A stretch of DNA of 64,000 nt from RCC1774 sp050330855. GTDB lineage: Bacteria; Cyanobacteriota; Cyanobacteriia; Thermosynechococcales; Thermosynechococcaceae. Under the pieces are notes generated by a model, which worked only from the letters and a program-made list of their open reading frames with translations, ran no database searches and was not told the origin of the DNA. The DNA lies in contig JBHJNL010000121.1 of NCBI GenBank assembly GCA_050330855.1, positions 1 through 64,000 of the forward strand, read 5' to 3'. The position numbers were made by a program, and so were the translations under genes. Position 1 is the stretch's first letter; every line of letters begins with the position of its first letter. This document shows, piece after piece, positions 33,377-41,453 of this stretch.

Positions 33377-34912
33377 CTAAGAACTCAAGAGGGCTTCAAT
33401 AAATTCATAGCTAGAAAAGGGACGTAGATCGCTAATTCCTTCACCGGCACCAATAAAGCGAATCGGTAACCCTAACTGCTCCACGACGGCTAGGGCAACC
33501 CCCCCCTTAGCGGTGCCGTCTAGTTTTGTTAAAACAACCCCTGTGAGCTTTGCTGCTTCAGAAAAGACCTGAGCCTGTCGCAGTCCGTTTTGCCCCAGGG
33601 TTGCATCCAACACTAACAGGGATTCAACTTTAGCGTTGGGCGCTTTCTTGTCGATGATGCGCCGAACTTTTTCGAGTTCATCCATCAGATTCTTTTTGTT
33701 TTGGAGCCGACCGGCGGTATCCACCAGCAATAAGTCGATGTCTCTCGATTGAGCCGCTGTGATCGCATCGTAAACAACGGATGCCGGATCAGTATTCTGC
33801 CCCGGATTGGCAATCACATCCACGCCGCTGCGTGCGCCCCACACCTTCACCTGTTCAACCGCAGCAGCTCGAAAAGTATCGGCAGCCGCAATCAGGCAGT
33901 TGTAGCCAGACTGCTTCGCGACATGGGTGATTTTGCCAATGGTAGTGGTTTTGCCAGCGCCGTTCACCCCGGTCATCAGCCACACGTTCATGACGCCCCG
34001 TTCTGGAGCGATTGTGGGCGCATAGTTGTGTTGATAGGGTTCTTCGAGCATCTCGCGCAGTACTTGCTTGAGATAACTAATCGCCTCATCCGGAGGCAGC
34101 GTTTCATCACGCAACTTAGTTTGCAGGGCTTCAATGATGCGATCGGTGGCAGCAACTCCGACATCAGCCTGCAGCAATAGCGTCTCGATTTCGGTGACGC
34201 CATCTTGATTGAGGGGGCCTTTCCCTACCACCGACTTAAGCTGATTAACTAAGCCCTGACGGGTTTTGCCAAGGCCGCGCCGCAGTTTTTTGAGCCAAGT
34301 AATTTCTTCGACGGAAACATCTTCCGGTCGTCGCCCTTGGGCTGCTAAAACTTCTGCGGACCAAATAAAGCCTTCGTCAAAGTCAATGGGAGCATCTGTC
34401 GAGATGCCCTCTCCCTCAGAAGTCTCGACTGCATTAGTATTCTGCAGTTCCTGGATTGTGGAGGAAGGTTCAGGCTCTATTTCAGCGGGTGCTTTAGATT
34501 CAATGGTGGGTGGCTCAGCTATCTGGGGCAGTTCAAGATTCTCAGGTTTTTCAACCACCGGAATTTCTGGTTCAAGAAGCGCTGCAGAGGAATCCGGTGC
34601 TGCGCTTGCTGCTACCGCCTCAGTTTCCGGTACCACCTCAGTGGCGGTGTCGGAGGCTTCAGTGAGTTGCGGAGGTGCAGAGGCTTCGATAGTCTCTGGC
34701 TCACTTTGCTGTTGCTGAATATTGGCGAAGGCTGCTTTTGCCCAGTTCAGGTAGTCAGGCTTTTCTGCCTCTGTCGTTTCTGGTGTGGCGTCTGGCTCTG
34801 CTGAGACATCTGGCTCTGCTGCCGATGTTTCTGTCGTCAGCTCGGTATCGTCGGGGGTCTCTTCTTCGGGTGACTCAGGCGCAAACTGACGGCGGAACCA
34901 ATTGAAAACCAT
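33377..34912 (-). CDS. ftsY: signal recognition particle receptor FtsY
   Basis: FtsY docks SRP-ribosome complexes at the membrane. From ATG 34912 it has 511 residues and starts MVFNWFRRQFAPE, the usual cyanobacterial N-terminus; a TTG three codons earlier is less likely. Residues about 15-195 are an acidic A domain rich in Glu/Ala/Thr. The NG domain follows, with GVNGAGKTTTIGKITHVAKQ (P-loop), DTFRAAAVEQ, LLLVDTAGRLQNKKNLMDEL, TKLDGTAKGG and the closing FIGAGEGISDLRPF. A GTG or TTG elsewhere is not needed. Confidence 0.95.
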   Translation of the reverse strand: MVFNWFRRQFAPESPEEETPDDTELTTETSAAEPDVSAEPDATPETTEAEKPDYLNWAKAAFANIQQQQSEPETIEASAPPQLTEASDTATEVVPETEAVAASAAPDSSAALLEPEIPVVEKPENLELPQIAEPPTIESKAPAEIEPEPSSTIQELQNTNAVETSEGEGISTDAPIDFDEGFIWSAEVLAAQGRRPEDVSVEEITWLKKLRRGLGKTRQGLVNQLKSVVGKGPLNQDGVTEIETLLLQADVGVAATDRIIEALQTKLRDETLPPDEAISYLKQVLREMLEEPYQHNYAPTIAPERGVMNVWLMTGVNGAGKTTTIGKITHVAKQSGYNCLIAAADTFRAAAVEQVKVWGARSGVDVIANPGQNTDPASVVYDAITAAQSRDIDLLLVDTAGRLQNKKNLMDELEKVRRIIDKKAPNAKVESLLVLDATLGQNGLRQAQVFSEAAKLTGVVLTKLDGTAKGGVALAVVEQLGLPIRFIGAGEGISDLRPFSSYEFIEALLSS

Positions 34913-34954
34913 CTGACTCAATTCTGAAGGAGCATCGGGGCATCAGCCTCTTTT

Positions 34955-36127
34955 TCACTTTACCGCAGCCGGGTAGACCCGTCCTTTCCAGGCTCCGCCT
35001 TTGCCTTGCCAATGACGACGGGCAGAGTCAAGGGTCATTAAAGTGTATAGAAGTGCAACCAGGGGCAAGGTTAAGGCCCACAACGGCGACAGGCGATAAA
35101 GGCGAATGGTGGGCAAATAGGCCCAGGTCATCAGTAACCAGGTAATTGCCCCTACCATCGCAACCCAAACGGCTCCAACCACTAATCCATAGAGAAGACT
35201 GATGATGGGCATCATATAGACCAAGCTCATCCCTATGACGCTGCCGATCAGGAGTAGAACTGAATAGTGGAGCTGGGTAAAAGCAGTACGGGCCACCATC
35301 GTCCAGATGTTCTCTAGGGTGGTGTAGGGCCGCAGGCTTACCGTTGAAGTGCTTAGACCCAGCCAAATATTGCCCCCAGTCGATTTAACCGCAGCGGCGA
35401 GGGAGCAATCGTCAATGAGAGCCTCTCGGATCACTTTTAGGCCGCCAGCTTGGGTGAGAGCGTGCGATCGCAACAAAATACACCCTCCTGCGGCCGCTGC
35501 CATCTTGCGTTTGGGGTCGTTGACCCAGGGGAAGGGATACAGCTTTGCAAAGAAAAATACAAAGGCCGGAATCAGGAGTCTTTCCCAGACTGTTTCACAG
35601 CGAAGTTGCACCATCAACGAGACTAGATCACGATTTTCTTGCTCGGCCTTGGCGACCAGCGCCCTCACATTGCCAGATTCATGGGCAATATCAGCATCGG
35701 TAAACAGAATATAGGGGGTATAGCCCTGCTGCTGCAGACATTCAACCCCTTGATGCATGGCCCATAGTTTGCCCGCCCAGCCAGCAGGAAGTGGATCTGT
35801 TCTCAGAATCTGGAGCGCTGCTTCTGTCTGCGTCTCTATTGCCACCTGTTGGGCAACAGTGCTAGTGCCGTCGGTGCTTTGATCGTCAACTAAAATCACG
35901 GTGAGTTTGCCGGGATAGTCTTGGGTGAGGAGCGATCGCAAACTCTGGGGCAGCACATCTGCTTCGTTACGAGCCGGCACAATGGCGCAGACATCCGGCC
36001 ATTTATCTAGCGCTGCCGTCGTTGCCGACAACCGCTGATCCGACCTCCAGAACTGTCCCCAGACAAAGATCAGAAAGAGCCAAATGGTCAGTGAAAGGAG
36101 GCTGATACCCAACACCAGAGAAGCCAC
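34955..36127 (-). CDS. hpnB: glycosyltransferase family 2, HpnB-like
   Basis: The 390-residue membrane glycosyltransferase has an N-terminal helix (3-25) and a GT-A domain with CAIVPARNEADVLPQSLRSL, VILVDDQSTDGTS and the DxD in ILFTDADIAH. ALIDDCSLAAAVK and SLRPYTTLENIWTMVARTAF resemble hopene-associated HpnB. Three or four C-terminal helices follow. HpnB is linked to hopanoid synthesis; no squalene-hopene cyclase gene lies in this window, so the role is by similarity. GTG at 36127 overlaps the phosphatase stop by one base (TAGTG), implying a two-gene operon. Confidence 0.75.
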   Translation of the reverse strand: MASLVLGISLLSLTIWLFLIFVWGQFWRSDQRLSATTAALDKWPDVCAIVPARNEADVLPQSLRSLLTQDYPGKLTVILVDDQSTDGTSTVAQQVAIETQTEAALQILRTDPLPAGWAGKLWAMHQGVECLQQQGYTPYILFTDADIAHESGNVRALVAKAEQENRDLVSLMVQLRCETVWERLLIPAFVFFFAKLYPFPWVNDPKRKMAAAAGGCILLRSHALTQAGGLKVIREALIDDCSLAAAVKSTGGNIWLGLSTSTVSLRPYTTLENIWTMVARTAFTQLHYSVLLLIGSVIGMSLVYMMPIISLLYGLVVGAVWVAMVGAITWLLMTWAYLPTIRLYRLSPLWALTLPLVALLYTLMTLDSARRHWQGKGGAWKGRVYPAAVK

Positions 36128-36591
36128 TAGATAGAAGGGAGTGAGGCTAAGAAGGCCTGCATCACCTTGACCTGATGGGAGTCGGGGGCGGCGTATTTAT
36201 GTTGCTGACGGACGGTTGCGATCGCATCAGCCAGCGGAATATTGTGCGCTTGAGCCAGATAAAGCGCACACACTGAAGCCGACCGACCGACCCCGGCAAG
36301 GCAGTGGACATAAACCGTGTGCTTTCTTTTGTACCAACGATTGAGAACGTTGAGAGCCTGCTCAAACTGTTCTGCAGAGGGGACACCGCCGGTATAGCCA
36401 TCGGGGATAGGAACTCGTTCCCAAATAAAGCTATGCAAAATCTCGGAAGGCACAGGTGGCTCAGACTCTTCGTTTAAGCAAAGTACAGCCGTAATTCCCT
36501 CCCGCCTGAGCTTGGAGACGGAGGTGGTGGTATAGGGAAAGGATCCAACCGCAAGTTTATCGGGCAAAATCCAGGAAAAACGTTCAGGCAT
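36127..36591 (-). CDS. dual-specificity protein phosphatase
   Basis: The 154-residue protein has the Cys-x5-Arg signature in VYVHCLAGVGRSASVCALYL and a general-acid Asp in VPIPDGYTGG. It is in the DSP/atypical tyrosine phosphatase group, which acts on phosphotyrosine, phosphoserine or non-protein phosphates. The N-terminus PERFSWILPDKLAVGSFPYT resembles the substrate-recognition strand of DSPs. It is the upstream partner of the HpnB-like gene (1-base overlap). Confidence 0.88.
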   Translation of the reverse strand: MPERFSWILPDKLAVGSFPYTTTSVSKLRREGITAVLCLNEESEPPVPSEILHSFIWERVPIPDGYTGGVPSAEQFEQALNVLNRWYKRKHTVYVHCLAGVGRSASVCALYLAQAHNIPLADAIATVRQQHKYAAPDSHQVKVMQAFLASLPSI

Positions 36592-36924
36592 GAATCAACC
36601 GTGGGTGAGCAAGTGGGCGGAAAGCCAGAGTAAGCCTAGGGTAGCTCCCTAACCTTCTCTTTTTGACTCGACGCTATTTATTCAGTAATTGTTGCAGTCT
36701 GTAAAACAGATCGCAATGGTATGGCAGACCGTCTCTTTGGAGATAAGGGCGAACCAATTTCAATGGTTATCTGTCACAGGGCAATTCTTGCAGGCAGGGC
36801 CAATCTTATGGGATCCATTTTTTGATAACGGTAGAGCCTCAAAAACATTGCCATGAGATTAGGATCTTTTGTGAAATGGGCGGGGCACCCTGAAAAGGAA
36901 GATGTGCTGAGGGAAATAGAGATC
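36592..36924. other. intergenic region, nothing definite
   Basis: A 333-base stretch between the leftward phosphatase and the rightward DUF2726 gene. I see no RNA gene, terminator or strong dyad. Alternative Met codons for the DUF2726 gene occur at its right end. Confidence 0.4.
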
Positions 36925-37467
36925 ATGGGCTGGATTATTGCGATCGGCATTTTCGTAATTATACTGGTTGCAGTTCTTAGTGTTCTCACTCAAGCGACCC
37001 AGAATAGCAAGGGCAAGAATCACAAAAACAGCTCTGACTTTAACTATCAGTTACAGCCAGTGTTACTGTCTCCCGCTGAGCGTTCTTTTTACGGTGTACT
37101 GCAGCAGGCAGTCGGTGATCACTTTCTTGTTTTTGCGAAGGTGCGCGTGGCTGATGTTCTCTCTCCTCAAAAAGGAATGCAGCGGAGCGACTGGCAACGG
37201 GCCTTCAACAAAATTTCTGCCAAGCATTTTGACTTTGTGCTTTGCACAAAAGATACTCTATCGGTCGAGGCTGCCATTGAGTTAGATGACAAAAGTCACA
37301 ACAAGCCTAATCGTGTTCAGAGGGACAATTTTCTCAATCAGGCAGCCACAACAGCAGGCTTATCTCTGATTCGGTTTCCAGTACAAGCCTCTTACTCAGT
37401 CCAGTCAATAAAATCAGAAGTCTTGACTCCTCTGGGTTTGGGGTCAATGCCCAAAAAAGTGCAGTGA
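36925..37467 (+). CDS. membrane-anchored DUF2726 protein
   Basis: From ATG 36925 the product has 180 residues. It starts with one membrane helix (MGWIIAIGIFVIILVAVLSV), then a DUF2726 domain (about 45-175): QPVLLSPAERSFYGVLQQAV, FDFVLCTKDTLSVEAAIELD, DKSHNKPNRVQRDNFLNQAA and SLIRFPV. The E-L-D-D-x-S-H pattern, with Arg/Asp after it, resembles restriction-endonuclease-like folds. A nuclease role is suspected for such domains but unproven. An ATG at 36853 would add 24 residues. No topoisomerase or helicase adjoins it. Confidence 0.7.
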   Translation: MGWIIAIGIFVIILVAVLSVLTQATQNSKGKNHKNSSDFNYQLQPVLLSPAERSFYGVLQQAVGDHFLVFAKVRVADVLSPQKGMQRSDWQRAFNKISAKHFDFVLCTKDTLSVEAAIELDDKSHNKPNRVQRDNFLNQAATTAGLSLIRFPVQASYSVQSIKSEVLTPLGLGSMPKKVQ

Positions 37468-37541
37468 TCTGCCCTTTACAATAAAGGCAACAACATCAGT
37501 GAGGTCATCATGACCACTGCTTGCCAAGTCTATTTCCTGTC

Positions 37542-37847
37542 ATGAATACCCAACTTATCAACTCTCTAGTCCAAGTCATTCATTCTTTGTCTCCCCAAGA
37601 ACAAGCCGCTTTGGAAGAGCAACTCTTTTTTGACTGTGATTATCCTCCGACAGCAGACATCATGACCCTGGCCTTACGGGACAGCAGCTTTGATTTTTTA
37701 GGCCAAGACCCAGATCTCTATGGAATTACGCGTCCTTGGCTGCGGTGGTATGACGCAGATGGAAAATGGATTTCGACTGAGGCAGAAAAAGCTGAGCGAT
37801 TTGCCCAACGTCTCAGGGAGCTAGGCGTTGACCCAGATCAGCTTTGA
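37542..37847 (+). CDS. chimeric small protein: antitoxin-like N-terminus + Uma2 tail
   Basis: This 101-residue protein joins two unrelated parts. Residues 1-65 (LVQVIHSLSPQEQAALEEQL and MTLALRDSSFDFLGQDPDLY) match a small cyanobacterial family usually encoded next to PIN-type or similar toxins. Residues 66-101 (RPWLRWYDADGKWISTEAEK then AERFAQRLRELGVDPDQL) match the C-terminal tail of Uma2/DUF820 nucleases. A deletion between an antitoxin-like gene and a Uma2 gene would explain it. An 11-codon ORF (37510-37545) overlaps its ATG as ATGA, possibly coupling translation. It may be non-functional. Confidence 0.6.
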   Translation: MNTQLINSLVQVIHSLSPQEQAALEEQLFFDCDYPPTADIMTLALRDSSFDFLGQDPDLYGITRPWLRWYDADGKWISTEAEKAERFAQRLRELGVDPDQL

Positions 37848-37859
37848 TTTGACAGGACT

Positions 37860-38498
37860 TTAGCCTTCTTGTGATTGATCCGTCTGATGGCGATAGTGCC
37901 GAAGTCGCTGAATGAAACCTGTTGCAGCAATTTCAGCCGTGGTTCGTAGAGCCTCTGCCGCCATCCCATCACGAGCGCTGCCGGAGAGTCCGACCAAAAT
38001 TGTAATGGCATAGTCTGACAGGGCGTTAACTGCAGCATCAGATAGATCAGGTGCTCCTGCTGTGATGCGATCGCAAATCAACTGCCGAGTCGCTTGACGA
38101 AAGCCCGCCGTCAATGCCTGAGCCTCTGCATCACCACAGTTCCGCGTCCCATCAATCACCAAGCAACCTGGACATTCAGGATTTTTGGTATAGGTCTCAG
38201 CGGCGCGCACGAACAAATAGGTTATGGCATCTTCAAGACGATCCTCTGCTGCCAAAGCCGCTGGCAACCAGACACCATTTGCTTGGACATAAAACTGAAG
38301 CACCCGCTCGAATAGCGATCGCTTGCTGCCAAAGGCGGAGTACAAACTAGGGGCCGCAATTCCAATCGCCTGACTCAGCTCCGCTACCCCCACGCCATCG
38401 TAGCCGCGTTGATGAAATAAATTCATCGCAGTTGAGATCGCACTTTCAAGATCAAATCCCCTAGGCCGACCCCGCCCAGATATTTTTTTAGTGACCAC
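37860..38498 (-). CDS. TetR-family regulator (BdcR-like)
   Basis: This 212-residue repressor has an N-terminal helix-turn-helix (about 20-65: SAISTAMNLFHQRGYDGVGV, AELSQAIGIAAPSLYSAFGS). The start MVTKKISGRGRPRGF closely resembles E. coli BdcR, and it is divergent from a BdcA-like reductase, the same arrangement. The C-terminal ligand domain contains PECPGCLVIDGTRN with a Cys pair. It probably represses both itself and the SDR gene. The start overlaps the extended frame of the SDR gene but is 70 bases from its real ATG. Confidence 0.85.
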   Translation of the reverse strand: MVTKKISGRGRPRGFDLESAISTAMNLFHQRGYDGVGVAELSQAIGIAAPSLYSAFGSKRSLFERVLQFYVQANGVWLPAALAAEDRLEDAITYLFVRAAETYTKNPECPGCLVIDGTRNCGDAEAQALTAGFRQATRQLICDRITAGAPDLSDAAVNALSDYAITILVGLSGSARDGMAAEALRTTAEIAATGFIQRLRHYRHQTDQSQEG

Positions 38499-38521
38499 TA
38501 GCTTATTGTTGTTTTCCTTGC

Positions 38522-38546
38522 TATCGTATTTTTATAGTACTCGATA
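38522..38546. promoter_or_regulatory. candidate TetR operator
   Basis: The dyad TATCG (38522-38526) / CGATA (38542-38546), with further symmetry around an AT-rich centre, lies in the 70-base gap between the TetR and SDR genes. The position fits a shared operator. This is inferred from position and symmetry only. Confidence 0.4.
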
Positions 38547-38568
38547 CAAAAACAGGGAAAGCAGAATT

Positions 38569-39282
38569 ATGGCGACACTAATCGGCAAAAAGGCATTGGT
38601 TCTGGGCGGCAGTCGCGGCATTGGGGCTGCAATTGTCGAGCGGTTGGCTGCAGAAGAAGCCATCACAACCTTTACCTATGGCGGCTCTATGGATGTCGCA
38701 AAAACGCTGGCAGATAAAACTGGAACAACGACCGTTCAGGCAGACAGCGCCGATCGGGTGGCTGTGGGTAAGGTGATTGCAGACCAAGGCCCGTTAGATA
38801 TTTTGGTCATCAATGCAGGTATTGCCGTGTTAGGCAACGCACTAGAGCTAGCTCCAGAAGATGTAGATCGCATGATCGATATCAATGTGCGAGGGCCGTA
38901 CCATGCGGCGGTAGACGCAGCGCGGCAGATGAATAACGGCGGACGAATTGTGGTGATTGGCTCAGTGAATGGCGATCGCATGCCTTTCCCCGGCGGTGCA
39001 GCTTACGCCTTAACAAAGTCTGCAGTTCAGGGGATGGTACGGGGATTGGCGAGGGATTTTGGCGATCGCGGCATCACCGTTAACAGCGTTCAGCCCGGTC
39101 CGGTGAATACAGACCTCAACCCAGAAGACGGACCAATGAAGGACATGATGCATTCATTTATGGCGATTAAGCGCCATGCCCAGCCAGAAGAGATTGCAGG
39201 AATGGTGACCTATCTAGTAGGGCCAGAAGCCGAGATCGTCACGGGCGCACAGCATACGATTGACGGTGGTTTTGGAGCGTAG
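38569..39282 (+). CDS. bdcA: SDR-family oxidoreductase (BdcA-like)
   Basis: From ATG 38569 the product has 237 residues. It has the cofactor motif LVLGGSRGIGAAIVERLAAE, NAG in LDILVINAGIAV, Ser in RIVVIGSVNGDRMPF, and the YALTKSAVQGM pair (Tyr-x3-Lys), so it is a complete short-chain dehydrogenase. The run GGSRGIGAAIV, the NGDRMP segment and the C-terminal AMKRH/HTIDG pattern closely resemble E. coli BdcA, a protein affecting biofilm dispersal and c-di-GMP. This is a similarity call; the natural substrate is unknown. The divergent TetR gene supports the match. Confidence 0.85.
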   Translation: MATLIGKKALVLGGSRGIGAAIVERLAAEEAITTFTYGGSMDVAKTLADKTGTTTVQADSADRVAVGKVIADQGPLDILVINAGIAVLGNALELAPEDVDRMIDINVRGPYHAAVDAARQMNNGGRIVVIGSVNGDRMPFPGGAAYALTKSAVQGMVRGLARDFGDRGITVNSVQPGPVNTDLNPEDGPMKDMMHSFMAIKRHAQPEEIAGMVTYLVGPEAEIVTGAQHTIDGGFGA

Positions 39283-39456
39283 AGCAGTTCATCTCATTGA
39301 GAGAGCTAAAGTCATTATATTTACAGGCCATAACTCTGAGTTTTGGATATGATTTAGTGGTTTCTATCTACGTTCCTTTTGCTCCTACAGTTTTAAAGTC
39401 AGGAGCTGAAACCCTTACTCCGTAGTGGTCAATCAAAAACTGTCCGGAGTATCGAT

Positions 39457-40740
39457 GTGTTCAACCCTAGAAAATTGGGCCGTCCTCAGATCGTCATTGT
39501 AGGAGCAGGGTTCGGAGGGCTACAGACCGCACAATCCTTAAAACGGTCGAGGGCTGATGTTCTGCTCATCAATCGCGAGAACTACCATACCTTTGTGCCC
39601 ATGCTCTATCAGGTTGCCACAGGGCAGCTAGAGCCAGATCAGGTTATCTATCCTATTCGACATATTATTCAGAGTTCCAATCTACGCTATTTGATGGCAG
39701 AGGTTGAACGAATCGATTTTGATCGGCAGCAGATCGAGACTCACCATCTCACGATTCCCTATGACTATCTCGTCTTGGCAACCGGCAGTGAAACGCAGTT
39801 CTTAGATGTTCCAGGCGCGGCGGAGCATGCGCTACCGATGCGCTCCCTGACCGAAGCCGTCACTTTACGCAATCACATCTTTACTCGGTTTGAACGGGCG
39901 GCTCAAACCGATAATCTTCAAGCACGTCAGTCGTTACTGACCTTTGTTATCGTCGGCGGTGGACCCACAGGCGTAGAGCTAGCTGGAGCCATGGTGGAAG
40001 TCATCACAGGGCGTCTTGTTCGAGAGTATTCGAGCTATGACTTGAGACAAAGTAAGCTCATTCTGCTGCAGGGGGGTGATTTCCTTTTGCCCGGACTGCC
40101 GCAGAAGCTGGGCACTTATACCTATCGTAAGCTGCGGCGGTTGGGGGTTGAGGTGCATCTGAGCACTCGCGTCAGTCGAGTCACCTCAGAAACGCTCCAC
40201 CTTGAGAATCACCAAACCATTCGGACGGCAACCATCATCTGGACTGCGGGAGTAGAGGCCACTTCTCCTGCAGTCTCAGTCGATCTCCCTAAAGCAGCGA
40301 AAGAGAAGCTGGTGGTGCAGCCCACGCTTCAGATTTTAAGCCAGCCCAATGTCTATGCGATTGGCGATCTTGCCCATGTTGAGCAGAGTGATCAGTCACT
40401 CAAGGGGGTAGCCCCCGAAGCGCTTCAGCAGGGCGTGGCGGTGGCCCAAAACATTCAGCGACAGCTTCGAGGACAGTCTCCGCAACCTTTTCGCTATTTT
40501 AATAAGGGTAGGCTTGCTATTATTGGCTGCTACTCAGGCGTGGGAAAAATTGGCCCTTTTATGTTGACTGGCCCTTTGGCTTGGGCAATATGGTTGGGGG
40601 TCCATCTGGTCTATCTTCCAGGCTATGGCAACCGCTTTTTCGCCTTTCTAAGATGGGTGCAGACCTATGTCGGTCGAGATCGACCTGTGCGTTTGATTTT
40701 ACCGATGACTAAAGTTGATACCTACCGTGAACGACCCTGA
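39457..40740 (+). CDS. type II NADH dehydrogenase (NDH-2-like)
   Basis: This 427-residue flavoprotein has two dinucleotide folds: FAD at IVIVGAGFGGLQTAQSLKR and NAD(P)H at FVIVGGGPTGVELAGAMVEV. FVPMLYQVATGQLEP and NVYAIGDLAHVE complete the pattern. NDH-2 passes electrons from NADH to quinone without pumping protons. The C-terminal 60 residues (LAWAIWLGVHLVYLPGYGNR) form the usual membrane-associated segment. GTG 39457 has GGAG 7 bases upstream. It is followed at 65 bases by a DoxX gene and may form an operon with it. Confidence 0.9.
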   Translation: MFNPRKLGRPQIVIVGAGFGGLQTAQSLKRSRADVLLINRENYHTFVPMLYQVATGQLEPDQVIYPIRHIIQSSNLRYLMAEVERIDFDRQQIETHHLTIPYDYLVLATGSETQFLDVPGAAEHALPMRSLTEAVTLRNHIFTRFERAAQTDNLQARQSLLTFVIVGGGPTGVELAGAMVEVITGRLVREYSSYDLRQSKLILLQGGDFLLPGLPQKLGTYTYRKLRRLGVEVHLSTRVSRVTSETLHLENHQTIRTATIIWTAGVEATSPAVSVDLPKAAKEKLVVQPTLQILSQPNVYAIGDLAHVEQSDQSLKGVAPEALQQGVAVAQNIQRQLRGQSPQPFRYFNKGRLAIIGCYSGVGKIGPFMLTGPLAWAIWLGVHLVYLPGYGNRFFAFLRWVQTYVGRDRPVRLILPMTKVDTYRERP

Positions 40741-40805
40741 TCGCGTTTTGCTTCAATTTAGAAACGAGATGGGCATTGATGGGCTAACTCTACTTGGATG
40801 GAACA

Positions 40806-41273
40806 ATGACTTACTCTAGACCTGACCTTCGTTTAAATCACCAAGATATTGCGATCGCATACTTCCTCCTCCGCATCCTAATCGGCGTTAACTTCTTGAA
40901 CCACGGTCTTACCCGTATTGGCAATATTCCGGGCTTTGTTGACAGTATGGTGAAGGCAATGGAGGCCTCCTACTTCCCTGAACCACTGGTCCGTATCAAT
41001 GCCTTTTTGGTTCCTATCATTGAACTGATCGTGGGCGTTCTGATCACCCTGGGCTGGCGCACTCGCAGCGCTTTGGCCGTTACTGCCGCCTTGATGGTGA
41101 TTCTGATGCTAGGGGTTACCTCAGTACAGAATTGGGATGCTGCGGGGAGTCAATTGGTCTACGGCCTGATTCTATTCGTTCTGCTAGCCTGCTGTAGCTT
41201 CAATACGGTTTCAGTTGATCACTGGCTCAAAGGCAGATCTGCGGCGGATTCTAAGTCAGCCCCAGTAGATTAA
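40806..41273 (+). CDS. DoxX family membrane protein
   Basis: This 155-residue integral membrane protein has four hydrophobic helices and the family segment LLRILIGVNFLNHGLTRI, followed by PLVRINAFLVPIIELIVGVL, LGWRTRSALAVTAALMVILM and LVYGLILFVLLACCSF. DoxX proteins are linked to quinol-related membrane redox processes, and its place behind NDH-2 fits. ATG 40806 is chosen; a TTG four codons upstream would also be in frame. The end overlaps an antisense ferredoxin-like remnant. Confidence 0.85.
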   Translation: MTYSRPDLRLNHQDIAIAYFLLRILIGVNFLNHGLTRIGNIPGFVDSMVKAMEASYFPEPLVRINAFLVPIIELIVGVLITLGWRTRSALAVTAALMVILMLGVTSVQNWDAAGSQLVYGLILFVLLACCSFNTVSVDHWLKGRSAADSKSAPVD

Positions 41274-41413
41274 CGGTATCGCTGGGCTTAACGTTCTGAT
41301 AGCGATGTTTATCGGGCATGACGACAATATTGGGGCATTTCTTACAGTCCCAAAGGCAGCCTATCTTTTTGATTTTGATGGTGCCCGTGAGGTTGTGAAA
41401 ATAGAATTACAGG
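41251..41413 (-). pseudogene. remnant of a thioredoxin-like [2Fe-2S] ferredoxin
   Basis: On the minus strand, the frame reads TIKIKKIGCLWDCKKCPNIV followed by VMPDKHRYQNVKPSDTVNLL and a stop at 41251-41253. Cys-x3-Cys, the proline-asparagine step and the YxxVKP motif match the C-terminal half of thioredoxin-like 2Fe-2S ferredoxins. The N-terminal half is missing: a stop lies just upstream in frame. The stop end overlaps the DoxX gene by 23 bases. It may be a decayed gene or the end of a mobile segment. Confidence 0.5.
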
Positions 41414-41453
41414 GAGCATCGCAATTTTTACAATTCTTTTGCGAGGATAGTTA

